A DNA stretch of 64,000 bases from Tilletiopsis washingtonensis (taxonomy: Eukaryota > Basidiomycota > Exobasidiomycetes > Entylomatales). The notes under the pieces are model-generated. The model searched no databases. It was not told the DNA's origin and saw only the letters and a list, made by a program, of their open reading frames with translations. Where the stretch lies: positions 421,937 to 485,936 of the forward strand of contig NW_020312011.1 in the NCBI RefSeq assembly GCF_003144115.1, given 5' to 3'. This document shows positions 35,938-46,854 of the stretch, piece after piece (the first letter of the stretch is position 1; the number at the start of each line of letters is the position of its first letter). A program made the position numbers and the translations under genes.

Positions 35938-38272
35938 TCAGTCGGCGATGCGGTCGTATGCCCAGATGCGCGCGCTGCGAGAGAGGCGTGGGGTCAGCAG
36001 CTGCACAGGCGAGCAGGCCAGGACGTCACTCACTTGAAGTCGCCGCTGCCCGTGGCGAGCAGGTTGCCAGCCGGGCTGAGGTTGATGGCAATGACTGGCG
36101 CGCGCAGGTAAGGGTTCAGCCGCAGCCACACGCGAGCACGCCTCTCTTGCTCCTCACCTGAGTTTTTGTGGCCCGAGAGCACGAACTGCGCCTGGCCCGA
36201 GCGCGGGTCCCAGAACTGCACGCCGCGGTCCTTGGAGCCGGAGGCGACCCACTGGCCGTCGGGCGAGCACGAGACGGAGAGGACGTAGTCCTGGCGGGAG
36301 AGAGCGTCAGCACGCCCTGGTGTGCCCTTCTCATTCACGCTGCTCACCTTGTGGCCCACGAGCGTCGAGGCGCACGTGGCGTTCGAGGTGCGCTCCTCGT
36401 CGTCGGCGGCGTGCCGGTCCATGGCGCGCGACGTGCCCGTGAGGTCCCAGAGCTTGAGCGTCTTGTCGAGACTGCCCGAGATGAGGCTCTTGCCGTCGGG
36501 CGCAAAGCTGACGCTGTAGATGCTGTCCTTGTGGCCCTTGAGCTTCTCGAGCTGCTGGCCCGTCTTTGCGTCCCAGACGCGCACGAGCGTGTCGAGCGCG
36601 CCGGCGGCGACGAGACGGTTGTCCGCCGAGATGCTGACGCTCGTCACGCCCGCCTCGCTGGGCCCGTGCTCGAGGTTGGGGCTGGTGTAGAGCACGTGCA
36701 GGCACTTGCCGCTGCCCACGTCCCAGATGCGCACCGACTTGTCGCCCGAGCCGCTGGCGATGATGCGCCCGTCGCGCGAAAAGTCGAGCGAGTAGATCTC
36801 CTGCTTGTGGCCGGTGAACATGTGCTTGACCTTCTTCTTGGCAATGTCCCATATCCGGATCTGCCGGTCCTCGGCGCCCGTCGCCAGGTACTGGCCGTCG
36901 GGCGAGAAGCACACGCTGCGGATGTACAGGTCGCCCTTCTTGTTCGTCGGCTCCGAGAGCACGCACGTCTTGGCGCCCGTCTTGGTGTCGTAGATCTGCG
37001 CGCTGCGGTTGCAGCCCGTCGCGAGGAAGCGGCCGTCGGGCGAGAAGCGCACGCAGCAGACGACGCTGTGAAAGAGTCAGCACGGCTCTGCGCGGCGGCG
37101 CCGGCACGCGACTCACCTCTCGTGCATCAGCGTGTGGACGAGGTTGACGTCGAGCACGCGCTTGACCTTGGGGTTGAAGATGGCCATCCAGTCGCTGCCC
37201 TCCTTCTTGAGCTCCTTGGGAATCTCATCCGGGTCCATGTCGCTGAGGTTTGCCAGGCTGGCGTTGCCCGCTGCCGGGCCCGGGCCCGGGCTGGGGTCAA
37301 CGTCGCGCGCCTGCGGCGCGCCCGAGTAGGCGCCGCTCGGCACGTGTGCGCCCTGCGGGCCGTGGTACGGCGACGGCGCGCTCGAGCCGGCTGGGAGCGA
37401 GTGAGCGCCGCGCATCTGCAGCAGCTGGCGCTTTGCACTCACCGTGACGCTCGTCCTTCATCTTCCGCTCCATCTCCGGCGACGGCGGGCCGCCCTCGTA
37501 GCCGCCCTGGTGCTGCCGCTCGTCCATGCGCAGGCGCTTCTGGCTGCCCTCGCTGCCGTTGCTGGGCATGCCGCGCTCCCGCTCGCGCGCTCCACGCTCG
37601 CCCATCATCATTTCGCGCTCGCGCTCGCGCTGATCCCGCTCGTAGCCGCCCTGCTGTCCGCCATTGCTGCCCGGGCCGCCCTGGCCGCGGTACGACTCAG
37701 GCGCGCCCGGCGGCTGCCCGAACGGCGGAGCCTTGCCGCCGTAGCCGCTGCCCGGCGGCGGTGCAATCGACGGCGGCCCACCCTGTGCGGCCGTCGGCAG
37801 GTGCGGCGGCGCTCCGCCGCCGGATGGCCCGGCCGTCATGGGTCCGTCGGGCGCGCCGCCGCGCGAGTCGAGTAGTTGCCGCAGGCGCTTGATCTCCTCC
37901 TCGTACCTGCGCGCGTGTCAGCAGCAGGCATGGTCCTGCGCGGCGGCCGGCACTCACTGCTGCGCCATCGACGTGTGCCGCGACTCGAGGTCCATGATGT
38001 GCTGCTGCATCATCTGCACCTCGCTGACCTGCTGTCCGACTGTGGCACGGGTCAGCTGCAGCCGCACGGGAGCTCTCGGGCGCGCGCTCACTGCGGTGCT
38101 CGAACTCGTCGCGCTGCCCCTTGAGCTGGCTGGCATCGCTGCCGATGACGTCAAACTCGTGCTTGACAAAGTCGAGCAGGTCGTTGAGGCGTGCCGTCGA
38201 CGCCGACGGCGGTGCCGCGGGCGCGGGCGCCGCCGAGGGCACGAGGGAGCGGTGGTTGTAGATGTTCGACAT
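35938..38272 (-). CDS. TUP1: TUP1 transcriptional corepressor, WD40 protein
   Basis: Eight exons (38272-38092, 38039-37958, 37906-37443, 37390-37117, 37065-36348, 36290-36158, 36094-36034, 35974-35938) give about 649 aa. The N-terminal helix (TARLNDLLDFVKHEFDVIGS) is the Tup1 tetramerisation region that also binds Ssn6/Cyc8. A long Gly/Pro/Arg/Met-rich linker follows. The segment KKEGSDWMAIFNPKVKRVLD introduces seven WD repeats, including SVCFSPDGQYLATGAEDRQI, KSLISGSLDKTLKLWDLTG and the final ARIWAYDRIAD. Tup1-Ssn6 represses glucose-, mating- and stress-regulated genes in fungi. The first two introns fall within the short coiled-coil coding part. Confidence 0.95.
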
Positions 38273-40242
38273 GATGGGCTAGGAAGGAGGCCAGCCGGAC
38301 GCGCGTCGGCTGAGCCTGGTGCTACGCAATGGCAGAGAGAGTCGTGCGGAGCGAGACGCAGGCGGGAGAGAAGACGCGAGCTGTGCGCGCGCACCGCGTG
38401 ACGACGACAAGCAGACGCCGGGAGCAGGCGTGGGAACGCGAGATGTGCGAAGAACGGGCGGAGCCGAGGCCGAGCGAGGGGTGCGCGCGCAGAGTGACGA
38501 GCGTCGCGTGCGTGCGCGAGTGGGCGCAGAGGAGGAGAGGAGGCAGGCGGGGTGCGGCGAGGTGCGGTGCCGAGATGCAGACACGCGCTCGCAGATCGTC
38601 GTGGTGCGATGGTGAGATGGGCGCGCGCGCCGGGGCGGGCAGAAGGATGCGCGCGGCGGCAGCGACGGCGCGGTTGACGCGGCGCGCAGCACGAGCGTGG
38701 GTCGGGTGCGCCGAGAGAGGCGGCGTGCGGGCGACGGGCGGCGTGGCAGCCGCTCGGGCACGCTAAGCGCAGATGCAGGCAGCTCAGCAGCGTGTGGCAG
38801 CGCAGGCTGCAGACGAGAGCGCCAGCAGCGGGCGGAGCAAAGCGGCGTCGCACCCGCCGCCGCATCAACCGCGCTCCGACGGCCTGAGGCGCTGCTGGCG
38901 CCGCACCGCTTGCGTGCCCTGCCACGCGCTCGCTGCTCTCCTGCATCCATCTGCAGCAGCGGCGGAGCTGCATATGGTGCAGAGCGCGCCAGCCACGCGG
39001 GCGCAGAAGCTCGGCGCCCTGAACGGCGGCGGAAGTGCCCCCTCTCGGCGCCGTCGAGCCCTTTCTGCACGCGTGCCTAAGCGCGGCCGCAGCGGCAGCA
39101 CGGGGCGACGCATCGGCGCTCGGCCACGTCGACGGCGCGGCGTAGCGGTCAGCGGCCGCCGGATGGCGTATGGTGCGCTCCTCTGCCTCGTTGCTGCGGC
39201 TGGCCCGGTATAGCATACGCGGAGCTGCCAGCAGCGCCGTGGCGCCTCTCCCGAGCTCGCGCCGGCGCAAGACCCGCTCCGGCGCCCGCGGCGTGGAAGG
39301 ACGACCGCAGCCGGAGCCTCGGCCAGCAGATCGTCAGCAGGCTCGCCCGTTCCCCGCGCGGGACCGCGGTCCCACGCTCTCGCTCCGCCGTTACAGGCGC
39401 CGGCGTCCTCGCGTGCGCCAACCTCGTCGATGTCGATGGCTCCTGCTTGGCAACGCAGATAGACAGCGGTCGTCCGAGCGTCTCCAAGCCAGAACATACC
39501 TCACGAAGCATCAAGGTCCACTCTGTGATCAGTGGGAGGCGTTTCATGGACGACGCCTGCGAGAACGCACAGACGAAGGACCTGCTCGCTTGCCAAGAAA
39601 CTGTCGCGTGACTGGACGTCGACCAGGTCGGCCGTGTGAGGCCTGTTGAATGGCCGCAGCTGGATGGGCTCGTATTTGAGCTGTCGGCGGCACCTCAGAG
39701 TGTCGAAGACTCATCAGTCTCGACTGTGCACAAGGCGCTGCCACGATCAGCGTTGCCCTCCGGAGGTCTGGTGCCCGAACGCGCGAACCGTGAGCAACGT
39801 CTGCTTGCAGCGCAAGCCTCGCCGCGGTTGCAGGGAGCACTGTCTGGGTCTTTGCCGTCAAAATCTCAAGCAGCGCGATTCTGCTACAAACTGCCGCCTC
39901 GTAAGGCGTCGCGCAGAGCAGGACGACGTCCAAGTCGGCCATGCCCATGGCTGCGCGGACAGGAGCGCGCCACGTGGCCGCGGCGGTGGTGTTGCGCGGC
40001 GTCTGCTGAGCACGGGGCACTTGGCGCCGCGCGCTCGCGCACCACGTCGCCGGCGGCGCCGCTGCGCCAGCGGCCAAGCCAACGTCCGCGGCGCGCGGCA
40101 CGCTTCCTTCCAGCCATCACGCTCTCCCGTTCGGCGCACCCTCACCACCTTCACGCCGCATCCTCTCACCACAGCCGTCTGCGCACCGACGACACCTCGC
40201 CTGCGCCGCCTGCCGACCCGTCTTCGCACCTGACGAAGCCTC
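38273..40242. other. divergent region between TUP1 and SEC24
   Basis: About 2 kb lie between the divergent starts. Promoters of both genes are expected here. Around 39150-39960 all three reading patterns show some non-random protein-like stretches (for example [16 protein letters not shown] on the minus strand), but no complete gene with consistent exons could be built. Confidence 0.4.
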
Positions 40243-43200
40243 ATGTCCGCGCCCGCGCCTGTCCTGCCCCCGGGCTGGACGGCCCAGTGGTGAGTCGGCG
40301 CCGGCATCCACGCCGCAAGCGCACCTCGCTCATCGCATCACGCTGCCAGGGACCAGAGCGCCGGCCGCAACGTCTACGTCGGTGCGTCGCTGCTCTGCAC
40401 CGCCTGACCTCTCCCCCACGCTCACGCACGACCGCAGAGACCGCGACGGGCCGCACATCATGGACGCCGCCCAATGCCGGCGCGCCCGGTGCTCGTCCCA
40501 CACACCCGCAGGGCCAGGCGCGCATGTCGATGCCGCCCATGCAGGGGCCGCCAGCGATGCGCGGCGCCTCGCCGCTGGCCGGGCCGCCCATGGCCGGCGC
40601 TCCCGGCGCGCCGCCAGCCGCAGGCGCCACCTCGCCGCCCGTCATCTCGAGTCGCCGGCGTGCGTACCCGACGGCACACATGGCCGCCAACAGCGTCAGC
40701 TTCAGCGGCGGCTTTGACGCGGGCGCCGGCGGCGGTGCAGGCTACCCGGGCCACATCGCAGAGGAGCCGGCGCAGGCTCAGCTCTTCACGCCCGGCGCGC
40801 CCGCGCCGCCACAGCAGCCGGGCGCGCCGTCGCCGTACGGCGGCATGCCCTCCGTGCCGTCGCAGAGCAACTTTGCCAACGGCCAGCCGCAGGCGCCGCA
40901 GATGGGCGGCTACCAGCAGGGCGGCATGGCGGGCGTGACGAGCCAGTTCCAGGGCATGGGCATTGGTGGACAGCAGCAGCAGCAGATGGGCGCCAAGGGT
41001 GTGAGTGCTGAGCGAGGCTGCCATCCGCATACCTGTGGCCGCAGCGACTCACAAGGCGCGCGCAGAACCCGCTCTACACGGTCAATGTCAGCGGTGCGCA
41101 GCCCAACGTCAACGATCTCGAGCGGCCGCCGCCGGAGATCAAGCTGCCGGCAAATGCGTGCATCTCGCAGAACCCAAAGGCCAATGCCGACCCGTCGTAC
41201 CAGCGCTGCACGCTCAACGCCGTGCCGACGACGAATGCGCTGCTGAACAAGTCCAAGATTCCGCTCGGCCTCATCCTCTCGCCCTACCGCACCGTGCGCG
41301 AGGCCGACGGCGACGAGCCGGTGCCCGTCGTCAGCGACACGGTCATTGCGCGCTGCCGGCGCTGCCGCACCTACATCAACCCCTACGTGCAGTTCATCGA
41401 GGGCGGCAACCGCTGGAAGTGCTGCATGTGCAACATCAGCAACGAGGTGCCGCAGCTCTTTGACTGGGACCAGGAGAAGAACCAGCCGGCGGACCGCTGG
41501 CAGCGTCCCGAGCTCAACCACTCGGTCGTGGAGTTCATCGCGCCGCGCGAGTACATGGTGCGTGGGCCGAGAGAGGCAGAGCGGTGCAGCAAGGGTCGCT
41601 GACGCGCCCACTCGCAGGTCCGGCCGCCGCAGCCGCCAGTGTACGTCTTCCTCATCGACGTCTCGCACCAGGCCGTCAGCAGCGGCATGGTCGCCACGGC
41701 CTCGCGCACGATTCTCGAGACGCTCGACCGCCTGCCCAACGACGACAACCGGACAAAAGTCTGCCTCATCGCCGTCGACACGGCCCTGCACTTCTTCTGC
41801 CTGCCTGTGAGTCGCGCGCGCGCACTTGGCGTCTCGGCATTGCTGATCACCTCTCGTCGCAGGCCGGGCAGGAGGAGCCAGAGATGCTCGTCGTCAGCGA
41901 TCTCGAGGACGTGTACCTGCCGAAGCCCAACGACCTGCTCGTGAACCTGACCGAGTCGCGCGCGGGCATAGAGGCGCTGCTGGGCCGGCTGGGCGACATG
42001 TTCAAGGACACGACGGTGATGGGCTCGGCGCTGGGCGCCGGCCTGCAGGCGGCGTACAAGCTCATCTCGCCCATCGGCGGCAAGATCATGGTGCTCACCG
42101 CCTCGCTGCCCAGCGTCGGGCCTGGCGCGCTCAAGAACCGCGAGGATGCCAAGCTGCTCGGCACGGCGAAGGAGTCGACGCTGCTGGCTGCCGCGTCGAC
42201 GTTCTACAAGACGTTCCCCATCGACTGCTCGCGCAGCCAGGTCTCCGTCGACATGTTCCTCTTCTCGGCGGCCTACACCGACGTCGCGACGCTCTCGTGT
42301 CTGCCGCGCTACACGGGAGGCCAAACGTATTTCTACCCGGCGTTCCACGCGTCGCGGCCAGAAGACGCGACCAAGTTTGCGCACGAGTTTGCCGAGGTGC
42401 TTGCCAGCCCGATTTCCTACGAGGCCGTGCTGCGTCTGCGCTGCACCAAGGGCCTGCGCGCTGTGGGCTTCCACGGCAACTTCTTTGTGCGCTCGACCGA
42501 CCTGCTGGCGCTGCCTGCCGTGCCGCTGGACCAGAGCTACGCCATCGAGCTCGAGATCGAGGAGACGATTGCGGCGCCGTTTGTCGTGCTGCAGTCCGTC
42601 GTGCTGCACAGCACCAGCTACGGCGAGCGGCGCATCCGCGTCGTCAATCTGGCGCTGCCGACGACGACGTCGCTCTCGGAGGTGTACGCCAGCGCAGACC
42701 AGACGGCCATCGCCGTGCTGCTCGCCAACAAGGCAGTGGAGCGCAGCGTGCACCACCGTCTCGAGGATGCGCGCGATGCGCTCACCAACAAGCTGGCCGA
42801 CATCTTCACGACGTACAAGGCGACGATGACGAGTTCGGGCTCGGGCGCCAGCCCGCAGCTGAGCATCGCCGCCAACATGGCGCTGCTGCCGCTGCTCATC
42901 CTCTGTCTGCTCAAGCACGTCGGCCTGCGCGCCAGCTCGTCGATACCGTCGGACATGCGTGCCTATGCGCAGGCGCTGCTGACGACGCTGCCGGCGCAGC
43001 TCCTCGTGCCGTACCTGCACCCCAACTTCTACTCGCTGCACAACATGCCCGCCGACGCCGGCACCGAGGGCGAGCACGGCTTCGTCATGCCTCCCAAACT
43101 CAACCTCACGTCCGAGCATCTCGAACCGCACGGCCTCTTCCTCATCGAGAACGGCATGGAGATCATCCTCTTCCTCGGCCGCGGCGCCGTCGACCGCCTC

Positions 43201-43528
43201 TGCCTCGACGTCTTTGGCGCGCCCAACTACGCGCAGCTGCGCGCCGGCAAGATTACGCTGCCCGAGCTCGACAACAGCATGAACAAGCGCGTCAACGCCA
43301 TCATTGCGCGCATCCGCTCCATGCGCCGCGGCCCGTACCGGCAGCATGTGCAGCTGGCGAAGGAGGACGCCGAGCCGGCCCTGCGGTTGTGTGAGTTGCC
43401 TCGTGCCGGATCGCGCAACGGCTTGTGCTGACACGACGCTGCTATCAGGGGCACTCAGCATGCTCGTGCTCGACCGCTACGAGCAGACCGACTCGTACCA
43501 GCAGTTCCTGGTGCGGCATCTCCACTGA
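40243..43528 (+). CDS. SEC24: SEC24 COPII coat cargo adaptor with N-terminal WW domain
   Basis: Seven exons (40243-40289, 40350-40381, 40438-41000, 41066-41557, 41618-41806, 41863-43390, 43449-43528) give about 976 aa. The body is classical Sec24: a Pro/Gln/Gly-rich region, the zinc finger ([10 protein letters not shown] ... KCCMC), the trunk ([29 protein letters not shown]), beta-barrel, helical part and gelsolin-like end ([16 protein letters not shown]). Sec24 pairs with Sec23 to select ER cargo into COPII vesicles. The first three exons encode [16 protein letters not shown], then [10 protein letters not shown], then [12 protein letters not shown]: together a WW-domain pattern (LPPGW ... 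NVYV ... TSWTPP) not usual in Sec24. Phases agree at both junctions, so the WW module is read in frame with the body. Confidence 0.94.
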
Positions 43529-43697
43529 TCTGCAGAGCGGCATTCACTGACGCCGCCGCGCCCACAGGCTACGCTGCGCAACAAGACGAACGGCGGATCG
43601 TCGTAGTGGGCCGGGCCAGGCGGAGGGCCAGGTACAGGGAGCAGAGCGGGGAGAGCTAATGAATGGTATTTCACGACGACGAACGACAAAGCACAGT

Positions 43698-45228
43698 TCA
43701 CTGCGGGAACTTGAGGAACGTCTTGACGCCCTGGCTCCCCGCCATTGTCTCATCGATGACCTTGCCGGCCTCCTCGAGCGGCCGATCCTCGCCCAGCCGC
43801 ACGATGCGACTGGCAGGCGGCCGCAGTGCGCCCTCGGCATACCAGTGTGCCAGCTCGGCCATGAGGCGCATGCGCTCCGCGCGCGAGTGGCGCGCATACC
43901 ACGTCGTCATCCAGAAGCCGACGGCGCGCAGGTCGTTGAAGATGAGCAGGCTGGCGGGCAGCTCGAGCGGCGAGCGCGACATGGCGCCGTACGTCACCAC
44001 GCTTGCCGAGGGTCTGAGGGGGGGGCACAAGGGGGGGAGACGTGAGCCGTGTTTGCGCAGGGCCCGGTGGAAGAGCAGCACAACTGACCCGAGCAGCTTG
44101 ACCATGTTGCGCGTGTCCTTGCCGCACAGCGCATTGAGGCCCAGCTTGATCTTGCGGCCGTTGAGAAGCTTCTTGATGGCCTCCTTGGCCCCGCTGTTGC
44201 GATCGGCCAGCTCCTCGTACGTAAAGACGTGCGTGCCTGGTCCGCCCTCGCCCCACTGTGCAAAGTCGGCGCGCAGCGCGTCGAGGTCCTTGCTGCGAAA
44301 GCTTGGCGCAGGCATGAGCGCAGGGGGAGAGGCAAAGGGCGAGAGAGAGAGGGGAACGCACCGGTCCCGCACGAAGTTGATCGTCTCGACGCCGAGCTTG
44401 CGCGCGGCAATCTGCACGACTGCTTGGCCCACCGCAGCTACAGCGAGAGCATGAGCAAGCGCCTGCAGGGCAATACGGTTTGTATGCACGTACAGTTGGC
44501 AGCATTCTGCACCACCACGTCGCCCTTCTCGAGCTTCTCAATGTCGCGCAGCATGCAGAGCGCCGTGGCAGGGTTGATCATCAGAGTCGAGGCTGTTCGA
44601 TGGGCCGCCGTCAGCTCCCACCTGACACGTCCACGCATCGACACTCACCCATCACTTCGTCCAGCTTCGCCCTCGCATCCGCCGGCACGGGAATGAGGTC
44701 TGCCGTGGGTGCCACCATGCGCGAGCACCACGTGCCCATCTGCGGACGCCCGAAAGTGACCCAGTCGCCGACTTTCAATCCCGCGGCGTCTCCGCTGCCA
44801 AGCTCGACGATCTCGCCGACGCCCTCATTGCCGCCGACACGCACGGGCGAGTCGATGCCCGGCAGCTCTCGCGGCTTGGGCACGGAGGGGTAGACGCCTT
44901 CCAGCCTTTTGCCTCTCTGCCGTCAGCGAGAGAGGTGCGGAGGGGCAGAAGGAGGGCAGACTCACACATTGATGTCTGCCGGATTGACGGAGCTGAGCAC
45001 CATACGCACCACGGCCTCATCCTTCTGCACCGCCGGCAGTTGCCAGGAGTGCGAGCGCAGCACAGCGCCGGGCGCGCCGTGCTCGTGGTAGATGAGGCCG
45101 GTGCTGCGATGTGCCCCGGCCGCGGCGGCGGAGGTGCGCAGGCCGGCGCGCGAGAGACGAGTGCTGCGCCAGACACTGGCGCTCGCCGCGAGCACGGGCC
45201 GGCTGGAGCGGCGGAGGACGCTGGCCAT
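43698..45228 (-). CDS. ETR1: mitochondrial trans-2-enoyl-CoA/ACP reductase
   Basis: Six exons (45228-44966, 44905-44649, 44592-44494, 44437-44362, 44292-44089, 44013-43698) give about 404 aa. The Arg/Ser/Ala-rich start (MASVLRRSSRP) looks like a mitochondrial presequence. The MDR-family body follows Etr1/MECR: SSVNPADIN, GNEGVGEIVELGSG, GDWVTFG, STLMINPATALCML, NSAVGQAVVQIAARKLGVE, RDRKDLDALRADF, NALCGKD, VVTYGAMSRSPLELPASLLI, RAVGFWMTTW. It reduces enoyl-ACP in mitochondrial fatty acid synthesis, which supplies lipoic acid precursors. The first acceptor was placed at 44906 because it restores the family spacing DINxxxGVYP. It is divergent from the SDR gene. Confidence 0.93.
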
Positions 45229-46854
45229 GATGGTGCTTGTGTGGTGATGGAGTGCAGGACAGAGGCACGTCGCTCGCTGCGTCGGAACCTCCGCTCGCGC
45301 CTCGGCAAGCGGCTCGTCCTGCCCGGCCTCCACCCCGCATCACGTGCTCGGCCTCGTCGAGAGGTCCGTGCACGACAGAGGCGAGCCGGCTTCTCACGAG
45401 CGTTCTTCCCGCCTCGGGACGGCGCGCGCCTATCCGCCACACCATCTGCCGCCTTGCAGCTGCCGTCTCGGCGCTCGGCACTCCCGCCGGAGCGGTGCTC
45501 AGCAGACGCATCAGCATCAGATTGCCGGGTCTTCTGCTCCGAGCTGGACGGCGAGCTGCGCTGCAGGCTGCAGCTCGGCGGCGAACGACGTGCATGCGGC
45601 GCCCTCGCCCGCCGGCGTCGAACCCCGGGGGCACCTGCATGCTGCTGCCTGCCCGTTGCTCTGATGGCGCAGATGCTCTCGACTCACGAGCGACGCTGCA
45701 GCACGCAGCGGCAGAGGCGACAGGCGGCAGGCCATCTGCTTGCTGCTCTGCAGGCGCATGCATCTCCTTCGCCCGCTGCAAGGCCACCGTCCGAGGGCCA
45801 AAGAGTCCCCGCGGGGCAGCTGCCGGTTGCTGACTCTATCGCTGCGGAGAGATGCGCCGCGGCTCGCAGCATGTTGAGAAGAAAGCTCCGTGCGCTGCCC
45901 GCTGACTTGAGCTCTCCGGAGCGCATGAAGCGAAGTGATGGCGGCGCCGGCGCAGAGCGGCAAGGCACCGGCGCGCGGCGTCGTGGTGGCGCGTGCGCAG
46001 AAAAAAAAGCCAAGACGCCGGCAGACGCAGCGCGCGCACTTGAGAGAACGCCCGCTCCGACAGGGAGCGGAGCGTCGGCGCTGGTGCGCTGCCGCCGGCG
46101 CTCGCTGCGTGCCAAGGTTGCAAGCAACACTCGGCGACGCCATGCCGAACGAGCCGTCGTGGGCGTCGAGCCTTGCGAAGGAAAGGATGGAGCAGCGGTG
46201 CGCTTCATTTGCCACCGCAGCGCGCACTTGGAGAAGATCTTGATCTCGCTGTGTGCTGTTACTGCAAGGGCGTAATGGGCACTTGCTCCTTCTCGGTACC
46301 GCTGCCAGAGCGGGGAGAGTGCACGCTCAGGAGAAGGAGGATGCTCCTTACGCTTAGGCGAAGGCGAGGCAAGAGGTTGGCGCGCGGACCGTGCTCAAGA
46401 GGCCGAGGAGGTGCCTGCGCCGGCGTGCAGCCGCAGAGCAGCGCGGAAAGAGACGGCTGAGAGGAGCGGCTGCGGCGTCCTCACGAGCGATGCTCCAGCG
46501 GCAGCCCCCTTTGCTGCACCAAGGCGGCACGGGGCAAAGTGGCAGAGGAAGGGCGCATGGCCGCAGAGCGCTTTGCAGCGCGTGCGCAATCTGTGCCGCT
46601 GCGAGAGGGGAGAGGGCGGGGCACCGCACCCCTGTTGCCGCGCGCCCCTGTCCGTGCGCAGAGGACGCCGCGCGCAAGATTCGCGCCAGCGCCGGCCAGC
46701 GAGGCAACTCACGCCGCGCGCTGAACTCGCCACCGCGCGCACCGCTCTCTTGAGCCCTCTGCTCTTCGCTCGCTCTTCCTTCTTCCCCACAACCACCGCA
46801 CCCTTTCTCCCTTCTTCCCTTCTCCGGACCCAACCCACCTCACTCATTGCAAGC
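45229..46854. promoter_or_regulatory. divergent promoter region of ETR1 and the SDR gene
   Basis: The 1.6-kb gap has no recognisable protein. A pyrimidine-rich stretch (about 46760-46850) directly precedes the SDR start, resembling other core promoters in this window. Confidence 0.45.

Noticed and set aside
41383-43461. 692-codon open frame antisense to SEC24
   Set aside because: It mirrors SEC24 codon structure, is Arg/Val/His/Glu-rich as expected of a GC-rich shadow, and has no family motif.
44011-44037. G-rich runs as a G-quadruplex regulatory element
   Set aside because: The runs lie inside an ETR1 intron and form the complementary polypyrimidine tract of its acceptor, which explains them.
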